Shown one piece after another: positions 9,480 to 19,888 of a stretch of 64,000 nt of DNA. The DNA is from Desulfuribacillus alkaliarsenatis (lineage in GTDB: Bacteria > Bacillota > Bacilli > Desulfuribacillales > Desulfuribacillaceae): NCBI RefSeq assembly GCF_001730225.1, contig NZ_MIJE01000001.1:558001-622000 (forward strand), read 5' to 3'. The translations under genes were made by a program, and so were the position numbers. Below the pieces are notes generated by a model. The model did no database searches. It saw only the letters and a list, made by a program, of their open reading frames with translations, and was not told the DNA's origin. How positions within the stretch are numbered: position 1 is the stretch's first letter; each line of letters opens with the position of its first letter.

Positions 9480-10693
9480 CTGCTATAATAGTTTTTGGGG
9501 TACTAGTTTTTATACATGAATTAGGTCACTATCTCGTAGCAAAAAGAGTCGGCATTCTAGTTCGTGAATTTGCAATTGGTTTTGGGCCTAAGGTGATATC
9601 TTTTAAAAGGGGAGAGACACTTTATACAATTCGTGCCTTACCATTAGGTGGCTTTGTTAGGATGGCGGGAGAGGACCCGGAATCCTACGAGATGAAAAAC
9701 GGCATAAGAGTAGGTCTACAATTAGATAATGAGCATAAGGTCACTAAAATTGATTTGAAACCTCATTCAAAGTACGATGTAATTGGTAAGATTGAATCAT
9801 TTGATATAGAAAAAGATATGTATATCCGTATCGAACAAGAGCAAAGAAGTGTCACATACAAAGTTGACGATAGTGCAATGATTGTAAAAGGTAATGACGA
9901 AATGCAAATTGCCCCCCATGATCGCAAGTTCAATGGCAAAACCGTTGGACAAAGGGCAGCTACTATTTTTGCAGGACCATTAATGAACTTTGTGCTTGCA
10001 GGACTTTTATTTGCGATTGTAATAGCTATGATGGGTGTTCCATCAAACGCTAGTATAATCGGTGATGTAGTGCCAGATAATCCAGCTGCAGAAGCTGGTA
10101 TTCTGCCAGGTGACCAGATTGTAGCAGTTGATGGCAAACCAGTTACAACATGGAGTCAACTAGTAACGGAAGTCAGGGAAAGACCGAATCAAACAATAAA
10201 TGTAGAGGTAGTTAGGGGTACTGAATCTATTACATTATCATTAACAACAGCAGAACAGGCGGGAGCAGGCTGGATTGGTATTCAACAAATGACTGAAGAA
10301 GCTGGCTTTATGAGTCTTGTTTATGGTTTTAGGCAAATGTATGATCTTACTATATTACTGTTTACCCACTTAGGTGAAATGTTTACAGGTCAAGTAGAAG
10401 CTGATGTAGCAGGACCAGTTGGAATTATTCAGATAATAGGAATCCAGGCTAATGAAGGCATTATTCAATTAATATATCTTGCAGCCTTCTTAAGTCTAAA
10501 TCTTGGAATTATTAACCTGTTTCCTATACCTGCGTTAGATGGTGGACGCTTAGTATTTTTAGGGATAGAAGCGTTGCGTGGCAAGCCTCTAGACCCAAAT
10601 AAGGAAGGGTTTATACATTTTATAGGCTTTGCATTACTAATGCTGTTAATTATCGTTGTAACATATAGAGATGTTGTTCGTATCTTTAGTTGA
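9464..10693 (+). CDS. rseP: RIP metalloprotease RseP/RasP (site-2 protease)
   Basis: Intramembrane zinc protease that cleaves membrane-bound anti-sigma factors and remnant signal peptides. The zinc motif HELGH (His18, Glu19, His22) lies in the first membrane helix. A second membrane segment (TIFAGPLMNFVLAGLLFAIVIA) is followed by a PDZ domain (about 195-270). The third zinc ligand region is NLFPIPALDGGRL near the C-terminus. Length 409 matches B. subtilis RasP. Start overlaps dxr by 16 bases, indicating coupling. Confidence 0.95.
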   Translation: MQTAIAAIIVFGVLVFIHELGHYLVAKRVGILVREFAIGFGPKVISFKRGETLYTIRALPLGGFVRMAGEDPESYEMKNGIRVGLQLDNEHKVTKIDLKPHSKYDVIGKIESFDIEKDMYIRIEQEQRSVTYKVDDSAMIVKGNDEMQIAPHDRKFNGKTVGQRAATIFAGPLMNFVLAGLLFAIVIAMMGVPSNASIIGDVVPDNPAAEAGILPGDQIVAVDGKPVTTWSQLVTEVRERPNQTINVEVVRGTESITLSLTTAEQAGAGWIGIQQMTEEAGFMSLVYGFRQMYDLTILLFTHLGEMFTGQVEADVAGPVGIIQIIGIQANEGIIQLIYLAAFLSLNLGIINLFPIPALDGGRLVFLGIEALRGKPLDPNKEGFIHFIGFALLMLLIIVVTYRDVVRIFS

Positions 10694-10714
10694 GGTTAGT
10701 AGAGGTGGTAAATA

Positions 10715-11767
10715 ATGTATAGAAGAGAGCAAACACTAGCAGTCAAGGTCGGAAATGTACAAATTGGTGGTAGCGATAAGGTAACTATACAATCAATGAC
10801 TACAACAGATACCCGTGACATAGCTAGTACAATGGCACAAATTGAACGGCTAGCTGAAGCTGGCTGCGAAATAGTACGTGTAGCTGTCTTAGATATAGAG
10901 GCAGCTAAAGCTATTAAAGAATTGAAGAAGCTATCTCCGTTGCCCATTGTGGCAGACATTCATTTTGACCATAAACTAGCATTAGAGGCACTAGAAAATG
11001 GCGTTGATAAAATCAGAATTAACCCTGGTAATATTGGTGGCAAGGATAAGCTAAAGCAGGTAGTAGAATTAGCTAAAGCTAACAATGTACCAATAAGGAT
11101 TGGTGTTAATTCAGGATCAATTGAAAGGGAACTCCTACAAAAATATGGGCACCCAACGGCGGAGGCAATGGTCGAAAGTGCTGAAAAACATATACAAATG
11201 CTAGAAGAATTAGATTTTACTGATATTGTAATTTCGTTAAAAGCTTCTAATGTTCCATTAAGTATTCAAGCATATCAGCTTATGGCAGCTAGAAGAAATT
11301 ATCCTTTACATGTTGGGATAACAGAAGCCGGTACTGTTTATCAAGGAACAATTAAATCAGCAGTAGGAATAGGCTCAATTCTATCGCAAGGGATTGGGAA
11401 TACGATACGTGTATCCTTAACTGGTGATCCTGTGGAAGAAATTAAAGCTGCTAAAGTTATACTTAAAAGCTTACAATTGTATGATGTTGGTCCAGAGCTC
11501 ATTTCTTGTCCAACGTGTGGTCGCTGCCAGATACCCCTAATAGAGCTAGCAAACCAAGTAGAAAAAGAAATAGAAAAGATTAAAAAACCTGTGAAAGTTG
11601 CTGTAATGGGCTGTGCTGTTAATGGTCCTGGCGAAGCTAGAGAAGCAGATATCGGTATTGCAGGAGGTAAGGGTGAAGGACTTATTTTCCGCAAGGGTAA
11701 AATTATAAGAAAAGTAAAAGAGGATGTTTTACTCGAAGAATTCAAAAAAGAATTAGATTTATTATAA
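10715..11767 (+). CDS. ispG: 4-hydroxy-3-methylbut-2-enyl diphosphate synthase (GcpE)
   Basis: Iron-sulfur enzyme of the MEP pathway converting MEcPP to HMBPP. The N-terminal TIM-barrel domain begins around [21 protein letters not shown]. The C-terminal [4Fe-4S] domain has the cluster cysteines in SCPTCGRC and in [22 protein letters not shown]. The length of 350 residues fits the two-domain bacterial form. B. subtilis has no ispG at this point between rasP and proS, so the gene order here differs slightly and groups the MEP genes. Confidence 0.97.
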   Translation: MYRREQTLAVKVGNVQIGGSDKVTIQSMTTTDTRDIASTMAQIERLAEAGCEIVRVAVLDIEAAKAIKELKKLSPLPIVADIHFDHKLALEALENGVDKIRINPGNIGGKDKLKQVVELAKANNVPIRIGVNSGSIERELLQKYGHPTAEAMVESAEKHIQMLEELDFTDIVISLKASNVPLSIQAYQLMAARRNYPLHVGITEAGTVYQGTIKSAVGIGSILSQGIGNTIRVSLTGDPVEEIKAAKVILKSLQLYDVGPELISCPTCGRCQIPLIELANQVEKEIEKIKKPVKVAVMGCAVNGPGEAREADIGIAGGKGEGLIFRKGKIIRKVKEDVLLEEFKKELDLL

Positions 11768-11781
11768 AGGAGTAGTGCTCG

Positions 11782-13494
11782 ATGAAACAACAAAAGATGC
11801 TTATTCCAACCTTGAGAGAAGTTCCGTCTGATGCAGAGGTTGCGAGTCACAAGTTGATGCTTCGTGCAGGCTTAATTAGACAGCTTGCGTCAGGGGTATA
11901 TTCATACTTGCCTTTAGGTTATAAAGTACTAAAAAAAGTGGAAGCTATTGTAAGGGAAGAAATGGATAAAAGTGGTGCACAGGAGATACTTACATCTGCG
12001 ATACAACCAGCTGAGCTTTGGAAGAAATCTGGCAGATGGGATGCATATGGCCCTGAGCTTATGCGTTTACAGGATAGACATCAAAGAGATTTCGTATTAG
12101 GTCCAACCCACGAGGAAGTATTTACATCATTAATGAGAGACGAAGTAAATTCATATAAAAAGCTACCAGTAAATTTGTATCAGATTCAAACAAAATATCG
12201 AGATGAGCGCAGGCCACGTTTTGGCGTTATTCGAGCAAGAGAGTTTATAATGAAGGACGCTTACTCCTTTGATACAAACACAGATGGATTAGATGAAAGC
12301 TATAAAGCAATGTATGATGCTTATCATCGAATTTTTACCCGTTGTCAGCTTAACTATCGAGCAGTAGAAGCTGATGCAGGTACAATTGGTGGTCACGGCG
12401 GAACCCACGAATTTATGGCATTGTCGGAAATCGGTGAAGATACGATTGTACATTGTAGTGCCTGTGGTTTTGCTGCAAATATCGAAAAAGCAGAGGTAAT
12501 TGACTTAAATTCAGGTACTGATACAGCTACAAATGCTAATGTAGAACCAGTGGAACTAGTTGAAACACCAAATGTAAAAACTGTTAAAGAGGTTGCAGAA
12601 TATCTAGGTATTGAAGCTGGTAAAGTTATCAAAACTTTATTGTACAAGGTTGATGACGATATCGTAGCTGTTTTATTGAGTGGTGACGATGAACTTAATG
12701 AAATAAAGCTGAAAAATTTATTTGACGCTGAGTTAATAGAATTATTATCTGATGAACAAGTTGAAAGTATTACAGGGGACAAGCCTGGTTATGTAGGGCC
12801 TATTAATTTAATCGATAAAATCAAAATCGTAGCTGATAATAAAATACAATATGCAGATAATGCCGTATGTGGTGCGAACAAGGTTGATTATCATTATAAG
12901 CAAGTAAATTATCCAAGGGACTTCGCAGTTGAAAAGTTTGCCGATTTACGGAACATCAAAGAAGGTGAGCCTTGTCCGAAGTGTCAGGCTGCAGTTAGCT
13001 TTAGTCAAGGAATTGAAGTTGGACATGTATTTAAGCTTGGAACAAAATATAGCGAAGCAATGGGTGCTAAATATCTCGATGAAAATGGCAGTTCTCAGCT
13101 TATGGTAATGGGTTGTTATGGTATTGGAGTATCAAGAACTGTAGCTGCTATTGTAGAGCAACATAGCGATGAGAATGGAATTGTTTGGCCTAAGGAGGTC
13201 GCTCCTTTCCAAGTTCATGTAATCCCAGTTAATGTTAAAAATGATAAGCAAAGAGAACTAGCTACTTTAATATACGAACAGTTACTAGCTAAAGGAATTG
13301 AAGTTTTATATGATGACCGCCAAGAGCGGGCTGGAGTTAAATTTAAAGACGCTGATTTAATCGGTATTCCTATAAGGGTTGTCGTAGGAGCTAAAGCAGA
13401 TGAAGGTATAGTTGAATTAAAGCTTCGTACAACTGGAGCTAGTAGAGATGTCAGTATTGACGATATAATTAGTGATATTTTAGCTGAATTGTAA
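11782..13494 (+). CDS. proS: Prolyl-tRNA synthetase
   Basis: Class II aminoacyl-tRNA synthetase charging tRNA-Pro. Motif 1 and 2 regions are recognisable ([40 protein letters not shown]). An editing insertion domain, which hydrolyses mischarged Ala-tRNA-Pro, spans roughly residues 230-400. Motif 3 lies in [18 protein letters not shown]. Two Cys pairs (HCSACGF and CPKCQ) flank the insertion. The 570-residue length is the bacterial-type enzyme. The ribosome binding site AAAGGAGTAG precedes the ATG 14 bases after ispG. Confidence 0.97.
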   Translation: MKQQKMLIPTLREVPSDAEVASHKLMLRAGLIRQLASGVYSYLPLGYKVLKKVEAIVREEMDKSGAQEILTSAIQPAELWKKSGRWDAYGPELMRLQDRHQRDFVLGPTHEEVFTSLMRDEVNSYKKLPVNLYQIQTKYRDERRPRFGVIRAREFIMKDAYSFDTNTDGLDESYKAMYDAYHRIFTRCQLNYRAVEADAGTIGGHGGTHEFMALSEIGEDTIVHCSACGFAANIEKAEVIDLNSGTDTATNANVEPVELVETPNVKTVKEVAEYLGIEAGKVIKTLLYKVDDDIVAVLLSGDDELNEIKLKNLFDAELIELLSDEQVESITGDKPGYVGPINLIDKIKIVADNKIQYADNAVCGANKVDYHYKQVNYPRDFAVEKFADLRNIKEGEPCPKCQAAVSFSQGIEVGHVFKLGTKYSEAMGAKYLDENGSSQLMVMGCYGIGVSRTVAAIVEQHSDENGIVWPKEVAPFQVHVIPVNVKNDKQRELATLIYEQLLAKGIEVLYDDRQERAGVKFKDADLIGIPIRVVVGAKADEGIVELKLRTTGASRDVSIDDIISDILAEL

Positions 13495-13511
13495 TCTGTG
13501 GGGGAAATTAT

Positions 13512-16500
13512 ATGATTACCAACGGACAGAAGAATTTCATAACACTCATAAAAAACGCTAACAGTGATCATATGAACAGTGTAGTAGAACATTTTACGGA
13601 TGCGTCCTTAGAAAAAATAGAGATAGACAAAAGAAATAATCAATGGATTGTCCACATTAAATTGCCACAGGTCTTACCTGTGGCAATTTTAAAAGACTTC
13701 TGTAGTTTGGTTGAAACAGGGTATACCGCTATAACTACACTACAATGGCAATTCTATTATGAGCATAATACAATTGCAGAACAAGATGCGAGAGAGTATT
13801 GGCAGGAATTAATTTGGCCACAATTAATTGCTAGAATGCCCTATGTGAAAGGTATTATATCTGACACACAGTTTGAAAATATGCAATTATATATTGATAC
13901 TGAGAATGAACTCAGTAAACGCACCCTAGAATCAAGAAATGTATGTAATCTTATTGATTCATTACTTAATCAATACCTATCTATCAAAATCCCTAGTAGC
14001 ATCAGGGTAAAATCATGCACTCAAAGCCTAGAGAACTTTTTAGCAGAAAAACAGCAACTAGAGCAGTCCTATGTCCAACAGGTAGTGCATGAACTTAAAC
14101 AGGAACAGAGTAAACAAGAACTTAATAAAACGACAAACCTAGAGACATCATTAATTATGGGTAAGCAAATACTAGATTTAGAAGCACAACCGATTAATTC
14201 TATCAACGAAAGCACGGATCAGTTGGTTATAGCTGGTAAAGCCTTCTCCTTTGATACCAGAGCCCTTAAAAGTGGTAAAACCTTAGTTAGCTTTAATATT
14301 ACCGATGAGACAGACTCTATTAAAGTTAAGGTCTTTGCTAAAGATAACAACCAAGTAGAGGCACTAAATAATATTAAGGAACAACCTGCTATCAAAGTCC
14401 GTGGGTTTATACAATACGATACCTATGAGAAGCAAATAATAATGATGGCCCGTGACATCTCATTGATAAAGCTACCAGAAAGAACTGATCGTAGTGAGTG
14501 CAAACGCATCGAGCTTCACTTACATACGCCAATGAGTTCCATGGATGGGGTTAGTAGTGTTAAATCGTTAATTAGTACAGCAGCAAAATGGGGTCACAAA
14601 GCAATTGCAATTACTGACCATGGTGTAGTACAGGCTTTTCCTGAGGCTTATGAGGTAGCTGCTAAGAATAATATTAAAGTAATTTATGGGGTAGAGGCAT
14701 ATTTAGTTAATGATGGTGTGCCAATTGTCTATAATTGTACTAAACAATCATTAGATATGGATACAACCTATGTTGTATTTGACACGGAAACTACAGGCCT
14801 ATCTGCTATAGAGAATTCTTTAACAGAAATAGCAGCAGTTAAAATTAAAGGTAATACAGTTATTGATGAATTTCAAAGTCTAGTAAAACCTAGAGAGAGA
14901 ATCCCAGAAAAGCTAGAAAAGCTAACAGGTATTACAAATGTTATGGTTGCTAATGCACCGCCAATAGATGCAATCCTAAAGCAGTTTGTTGACTTTATTG
15001 GCGATGCAACATTAGTAGCCCATAATGCTAGCTTTGACTTAAATTTTGTCAATACTAGCCTGCGATTAATTAATCATCAGCCACTAACAAACCCTGTAAT
15101 TGATACCGTCGCATTGGCACGCTATCTAATGCCAGGGCAAAAAAGCTATCGATTAGATGCATTATGTAAGCTAGTAGATGTTAAACTAGAAAATCATCAT
15201 CGGGCGCTTTTTGATGCCCATGCCACTGGTAAGCTATTTTGTGCTATGTTGGATAGACTTATTGAGCAAGGCATAATGGATTTAGAAGACTTAAATAAAA
15301 AAGTAGTAAATGTTGATATACAGAAGCTAAAGTCGTATCATTGCATTTTGCTTGCTAAAAATCAAACAGGTCTTAAAAACCTATATAAATTGATATCATT
15401 ATCTCATATAAAATATTTTCACCGAACACCGCGAATTCCAAGGTCTGAATTAATTAAGCATCGAGAGGGCATTTGCGTTGGTTCTGCCTGTGAAGCAGGG
15501 GAGCTATATCAAGCGATATTATTGAATAAACCAGAACAAGAAATCGAAGATATTGCTAATTTCTACGATTATTTAGAAATTCAGCCATTAGGCAATAATG
15601 ACTTTTTGGTTAAGAAAGGTCTTGTACAGGGTCAGCATGAATTACAGGAGCATAATAGGCGAATTTATCAATTAGGAAAAAAATTAAACAAACTAGTCAT
15701 CGCTACAGGTGATGTTCATTTTCTACAGCCTAATGATGCTAAGTACAGAGAAATTTTAATGGCAAGTAAAGGTTTTTCTGACGCAGCTGACCAACCGCCT
15801 TTATACTTAAAAACAACTCAGGAAATGCTCGATGAATTTACTTACCTAGGCTCTGACGCTGCTAGGGAAGTAGTAATTGATAATCCAGAGCAAATAAACG
15901 AACAGATTGAGTCATTAAAACCTTTCCCTGATGATTTATTTACTCCAGTCATTGAAGGGGCAGACGAGCAAATTAGACAGATGAGCTATCAAAAGGCTAA
16001 GGGGATTTACGGTGAAGTATTACCTAAGATTGTAGAGGAACGATTAGAGTGGGAGCTTGAAAGTATTATAGGAAATGGTTTTGCAGTCATCTATTTAATT
16101 TCTCAGAAAATTGTTACCAAATCCTTATCTGATGGCTACTTAGTTGGTTCAAGGGGTTCTGTCGGATCGTCTTTTGTAGCGACTATGACTGATATAACAG
16201 AGGTAAATCCATTACCACCGCATTATGTATGTCCAAGCTGTAAACATAGCATATTTATTACAGACGGATCAATCGGCTCAGGATTTGATTTGCCAGATAA
16301 GGATTGTCCTGAGTGTATGCACAATATGATTAAAGATGGCCATGACATTCCATTTGAAACTTTTATGGGATTCAAGGGAGATAAAGTACCAGATATCGAC
16401 CTTAACTTTTCTGGTGACTATCAGCCAAAGGCCCATAAATACGTTGAAGAGCTTTTTGGAAAAGAATATGTATTTAGGGCGGGTACAATCTCAACTGTTG

Positions 16501-17810
16501 CTGATAAAACTGCATATGGTTTTGTCCAGAAATATGCAGAAGAGAATCAAATTGTTTTCAGGAATGCTGAAGTAGAGCGTTTAGTAAAGGGCTGTACGGG
16601 AATTAAACGTACAACTGGTCAGCACCCAGGTGGACAGATGGTAATACCTAACTATAAGGATGTATATGACTTCACACCAATTCAATTTCCTGCTGATGCT
16701 AAAGACTCTCAGCACTACACAACTCATTTTGATTATCATGCGATTAGTGGTAGACTCTTAAAGCTTGATATACTAGGTCACGATGATCCGACGGTAATTA
16801 GGATGTTACAGGATATTACTGGTATGGATCCGACAAAAATACCGACTGACGACGAATTAACGATGAGTCTATTTAGTAGTACAGACGCTATTGGTGTGTG
16901 CCCTAAGGAGCTTAATTCACCAGTTGCCACATTTGCGATACCAGAGTTTGGAACAAAGTTTGTTCGACAAATGCTAGAAGACACACGTCCTACGACATTT
17001 GCTGAATTAGTTCGTATAAGTGGTTTGTCCCACGGTACTGATGTATGGTTAAATAACGCACAGGAGCTAATACGTGACAAAAAAGCCGTCTTAGCAGAGG
17101 TTATCTCCACGCGAGATGACATAATGGTATACTTAATTCATAAAGGTTTAGAGCCTAGTGTAGCCTTTAAAATCATGGAAAAAGTAAGGAAAGGAAAAGG
17201 CTTAGCGGAGGAAGATGAACAAGAGATGCGTAAACATAGTGTGCCTGACTGGTATATTTGGTCATGTAAGCAGATAAAATACATGTTTCCAAAGGCCCAT
17301 GCAGTGGCGTACGTGTTGATGGCGGTCAGGATTGCATACTTTAAAGTCCATCATCCGCTAGCATTTTACGCTACTTATTTTACAGTTAGAGCAGACGATT
17401 TTGACATAGATATTATGATCCAAGGTAAGGACGCTATTAAAGCTAAAATTAAAGAGATTCAAGACAAAGGCAATGAAGCATCAACGAAGGAAAAGAACCT
17501 TTGCACGGTACTTGAGGTTGCTTATGAAATGACGTTACGTGGCTATGTATTTCACCATATTCAATTGTATCGCTCAGATGCAACAAGATTTATTATTCAT
17601 GAGAACGGCTTAATACCACCCTTTTCATCGTTAGCAGGGGTAGGAAAAGCGGCGGCGCAAGGAATCGCTGCTGCTAGTGAATCAGGTACTATCTTATCGA
17701 TTGAAGATTTACAGGAAAAAAGTAAAATATCAAAGACTGTTCTTGAGCTATTAAAAGAAAGAGGATGCTTGAAGGATTTACCTAATACCAATCAGCTACA
17801 GTTATTTTAG
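13512..17810 (+). CDS. polC: DNA polymerase III alpha subunit, PolC type
   Basis: Main replicative polymerase of low-GC Gram-positive bacteria, with its own proofreading exonuclease. In order: N-terminal domain and OB fold (about 1-320), the first part of a PHP domain (HLHTPMSSMDGV, about 333-410), an inserted DEDDh exonuclease (FDTETTGLS, first catalytic Asp at 424), the remainder of the PHP domain, then the polymerase palm with the catalytic PDIDLNF (about 960-966) and a zinc-type Cys motif just before it (CPSCKHS...CPECMH). A helix-hairpin-helix region and C-terminal domain finish the protein. Length 1432 is standard. A strong hairpin lies inside its first 180 bases. Confidence 0.98.
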   Translation: MITNGQKNFITLIKNANSDHMNSVVEHFTDASLEKIEIDKRNNQWIVHIKLPQVLPVAILKDFCSLVETGYTAITTLQWQFYYEHNTIAEQDAREYWQELIWPQLIARMPYVKGIISDTQFENMQLYIDTENELSKRTLESRNVCNLIDSLLNQYLSIKIPSSIRVKSCTQSLENFLAEKQQLEQSYVQQVVHELKQEQSKQELNKTTNLETSLIMGKQILDLEAQPINSINESTDQLVIAGKAFSFDTRALKSGKTLVSFNITDETDSIKVKVFAKDNNQVEALNNIKEQPAIKVRGFIQYDTYEKQIIMMARDISLIKLPERTDRSECKRIELHLHTPMSSMDGVSSVKSLISTAAKWGHKAIAITDHGVVQAFPEAYEVAAKNNIKVIYGVEAYLVNDGVPIVYNCTKQSLDMDTTYVVFDTETTGLSAIENSLTEIAAVKIKGNTVIDEFQSLVKPRERIPEKLEKLTGITNVMVANAPPIDAILKQFVDFIGDATLVAHNASFDLNFVNTSLRLINHQPLTNPVIDTVALARYLMPGQKSYRLDALCKLVDVKLENHHRALFDAHATGKLFCAMLDRLIEQGIMDLEDLNKKVVNVDIQKLKSYHCILLAKNQTGLKNLYKLISLSHIKYFHRTPRIPRSELIKHREGICVGSACEAGELYQAILLNKPEQEIEDIANFYDYLEIQPLGNNDFLVKKGLVQGQHELQEHNRRIYQLGKKLNKLVIATGDVHFLQPNDAKYREILMASKGFSDAADQPPLYLKTTQEMLDEFTYLGSDAAREVVIDNPEQINEQIESLKPFPDDLFTPVIEGADEQIRQMSYQKAKGIYGEVLPKIVEERLEWELESIIGNGFAVIYLISQKIVTKSLSDGYLVGSRGSVGSSFVATMTDITEVNPLPPHYVCPSCKHSIFITDGSIGSGFDLPDKDCPECMHNMIKDGHDIPFETFMGFKGDKVPDIDLNFSGDYQPKAHKYVEELFGKEYVFRAGTISTVADKTAYGFVQKYAEENQIVFRNAEVERLVKGCTGIKRTTGQHPGGQMVIPNYKDVYDFTPIQFPADAKDSQHYTTHFDYHAISGRLLKLDILGHDDPTVIRMLQDITGMDPTKIPTDDELTMSLFSSTDAIGVCPKELNSPVATFAIPEFGTKFVRQMLEDTRPTTFAELVRISGLSHGTDVWLNNAQELIRDKKAVLAEVISTRDDIMVYLIHKGLEPSVAFKIMEKVRKGKGLAEEDEQEMRKHSVPDWYIWSCKQIKYMFPKAHAVAYVLMAVRIAYFKVHHPLAFYATYFTVRADDFDIDIMIQGKDAIKAKIKEIQDKGNEASTKEKNLCTVLEVAYEMTLRGYVFHHIQLYRSDATRFIIHENGLIPPFSSLAGVGKAAAQGIAAASESGTILSIEDLQEKSKISKTVLELLKERGCLKDLPNTNQLQLF
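13659..13689 (+). repeat. Perfect 14-bp inverted repeat inside the polC coding region
   Basis: Arms AAATTGCCACAGGT (13659-13672) and ACCTGTGGCAATTT (13676-13689) are exact reverse complements with a 3-base loop. The right arm is followed by T then AAAA. It begins about 147 bases after the polC start codon and is read through as HIKLPQVLPVAILKD. Confidence 0.85.
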
Positions 17811-17839
17811 TTGCAAAAGTGCTGTGTCAATGCTATAAT
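17811..17839 (+). promoter_or_regulatory. Sigma-A promoter of the rimP-nusA-infB operon
   Basis: TTGCAA (17811-17816), 17-base spacer, TATAAT (17834-17839) preceded by TGC, an extended -10. It begins directly after the polC stop codon. Confidence 0.75.
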
Positions 17840-17869
17840 GCTATAAAGAACTTGCATATTTAACTGCTA

Positions 17870-17894
17870 AAGAGTGGGATTTCCCACTCTTTTG
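17870..17894 (+). terminator. Intrinsic terminator/attenuator in the rimP leader
   Basis: AAGAGTGGG/CCCACTCTT stem with a 4-base loop followed by TTTG. It can end polC transcripts. It also lies about 25 nt downstream of the predicted start from the promoter at 17811, so it would act on the rimP-nusA operon as an attenuator. Confidence 0.85.
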
Positions 17895-17976
17895 TTTATA
17901 CATATTGCAAAAATAACTAAAAAACTCTGTATTTGAAATAATAAGTAGATATAGAAATAATTACAGGAGGATTAAA

Positions 17977-18441
17977 ATGGCAAATGTAGAGAGAATAATT
18001 AAGCTAATAGAAAGCATTGCAAAGCCAATCGTAGAGAAGGAACAGCTGGATTTAGTGGATGTTGAATTTACTCAAGAAGGTGCTAATTGGTTTTTACGGG
18101 TTATCATCGATAAAGAAGGTGGGATTGATATCGATGACTGCGGTCGGATTAGTGAACAAGTCAGTAAAAAGCTAGATGAGTTAGATCCTATAGAAGAAAG
18201 TTATTTTCTAGAAGTATGTTCACCAGGAGCAGAAAAGCCTTTGAAAAATGCTGATGACATTCAAGCTGCGATTAATGAATATGTGTATGTAAAGACAAAT
18301 AAGCCGATAGAAGATTCTCAGGAATTCGTTGGAACAATCTTAAACTTTGAAAACAACATACTGACACTTAAGCTTGACAAAAAACAGTTAGAAATACCAT
18401 ACAATGATATAGATAAAATCAGACTGGAAATCAAGTTTTAA
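17977..18441 (+). CDS. rimP: Ribosome maturation factor RimP
   Basis: Needed for assembly of the 30S subunit. The 154-residue protein has the family blocks VDVEFTQEGANWFLRVIIDKEGGIDIDDC near the N-terminus and EVCSPGAEKPL in the middle, followed by the C-terminal SH3-like domain. AGGAGG precedes the ATG. It is the first gene of the conserved rimP-nusA-ylxR-ylxQ-infB-rbfA operon. Confidence 0.96.
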   Translation: MANVERIIKLIESIAKPIVEKEQLDLVDVEFTQEGANWFLRVIIDKEGGIDIDDCGRISEQVSKKLDELDPIEESYFLEVCSPGAEKPLKNADDIQAAINEYVYVKTNKPIEDSQEFVGTILNFENNILTLKLDKKQLEIPYNDIDKIRLEIKF

Positions 18442-18458
18442 GAGAGGAGTGATTATAG

Positions 18459-19586
18459 GTGAAAATTCATTTTTTAGACGCGTTACAAGATTTAGAAAAG
18501 GAAAAAGGTATTAATAAGGAAGTGCTTATAGAAGCGATTGAGGCGGCACTTATAACTGGTTATAAGAAGAACTTTAATCAAGCGAGTAATGTGCGTGTAA
18601 GCATAGATCGTGAGAATGGCATAGTTAAAGTGTTTGCTAGAAAAACGGTAGTAGAAGAAGTAACAGATTCATACACGGAAATGTCGCTAGATGCAGCCAG
18701 GGATATTAACACAGTTTATCAAGAGGGAGATATTATTGAAGTTGAAGTAACTCCTAAAGATTTCGGGAGAATTGCGGCGCAAACTGCTAAACAGGTAGTG
18801 ACCCAACGTATTAGAGAAGCCGAAAGAGGTATTATCTATGAAGAATACGCTGACCGTGCAGATGATATAATTACTGGATTAATTCAACGAAAAGACGCAA
18901 AGAACGTATACATTGAACTAGGAAAAACAGAAGCTGTGCTCCCAGTATCCGAACAAATGACAACGGAAATGTACAATCCTAATGACCGGCTAAAAGTATA
19001 CATATCTAAAGTTGAAAAGACGACTAAAGGTCCACAAATTATAGTTTCAAGAACACACTCGGGATTATTAAAGCGATTATTTGAGTTAGAAGTTCCTGAA
19101 ATCTATGATGGAACTGTAGAAATTAAATCAGTAGCAAGGGAAGCTGGTCAACGCTCGAAAATTTCTGTTCACTCTAATAACCCAGAGGTAGATGCTGTTG
19201 GTGCCTGCGTAGGGCCAAAGGGGATGCGTGTACAAACAATCGTAAATGAGCTTAATGGTGAAAAGATTGATATTGTTCGCTGGTCGCAAAACCCTAAAGA
19301 GTTTGTTGCTAATGCATTAAGTCCTTCTAAGGTTGTTCAAGTAGAAATTAATGAAGATGATAAATCAGCATTTGTAATTGTTCCAGATTATCAACTATCA
19401 CTTGCTATTGGTAAAGAGGGTCAAAATGCTCGTTTAGCAGCAAAGCTAACAAACTGGAAAATAGATATTAAGAGTGAGACTCAATACAAGCAAGCAGTAC
19501 TCGAAGGGAAAATGAAGCCAATTGATTCGGATACGGACCAATTTACTGAAGAGGGAATTACTAATGAGCTTGCTATAGAGGAGTGA
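18459..19586 (+). CDS. nusA: Transcription termination/antitermination factor NusA
   Basis: RNA polymerase-binding factor controlling pausing, termination and antitermination. Seen: N-terminal polymerase-binding domain (about 1-125), S1 domain (about 130-200, ITGLIQRKDAKNVYIELGKTEAVLP), then two KH domains (about 225-350; GPKGMRVQTIVNELNGEKIDIV and AIGKEGQNARLAAKLTNWKI). It lacks the C-terminal acidic repeats of the E. coli protein, as is normal in Bacillota. GTG start with GAGAGGAG upstream. Confidence 0.97.
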   Translation: MKIHFLDALQDLEKEKGINKEVLIEAIEAALITGYKKNFNQASNVRVSIDRENGIVKVFARKTVVEEVTDSYTEMSLDAARDINTVYQEGDIIEVEVTPKDFGRIAAQTAKQVVTQRIREAERGIIYEEYADRADDIITGLIQRKDAKNVYIELGKTEAVLPVSEQMTTEMYNPNDRLKVYISKVEKTTKGPQIIVSRTHSGLLKRLFELEVPEIYDGTVEIKSVAREAGQRSKISVHSNNPEVDAVGACVGPKGMRVQTIVNELNGEKIDIVRWSQNPKEFVANALSPSKVVQVEINEDDKSAFVIVPDYQLSLAIGKEGQNARLAAKLTNWKIDIKSETQYKQAVLEGKMKPIDSDTDQFTEEGITNELAIEE

Positions 19587-19591
19587 TAGGA

Positions 19592-19888
19592 ATGAAAAAG
19601 CGTAAAATTCCTATGCGAAAATGTGTTGGCTGTCAAGAGATGATGCCAAAAAAATCATTGCTAAGAGTTGTTATAACACCTGATGATGAAACACACATTG
19701 ACACTACTGGCAAGAAAAGTGGAAGAGGCTCTTATGTTTGCTATGATGAGGAATGTCTGAATAAAGCAATGAAAAATAAAGGCTTAGAGAAGAGCTTAAA
19801 AGCAAAAATTAACAAAGAGATGTATGAGACAATAGACTACTCAATAAAACGCTATAATCTTTTAAACAAAGGAAATAACGAGATATGA
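19592..19888 (+). CDS. ylxR: YlxR/RnpM family RNA-binding protein
   Basis: A 98-residue member of the YlxR family (DUF448), reported in B. subtilis to bind and modulate RNase P. The signature KCVGCQEMMPKKSLLRVV is near the N-terminus and GRGSYVCYDEECLNKAMK near residue 50. The ATG at 19592 follows GAGGAG that overlaps the nusA stop. It overlaps ylxQ by 4 bases (ATGA), showing tight coupling in the nusA operon. Confidence 0.92.
   Translation: MKKRKIPMRKCVGCQEMMPKKSLLRVVITPDDETHIDTTGKKSGRGSYVCYDEECLNKAMKNKGLEKSLKAKINKEMYETIDYSIKRYNLLNKGNNEI

Noticed and set aside
8273-10137. Minus-strand open frames of 70-135 codons opposite dxr and rseP
   Set aside because: They are shadows of well-conserved genes on the + strand, without start signals.
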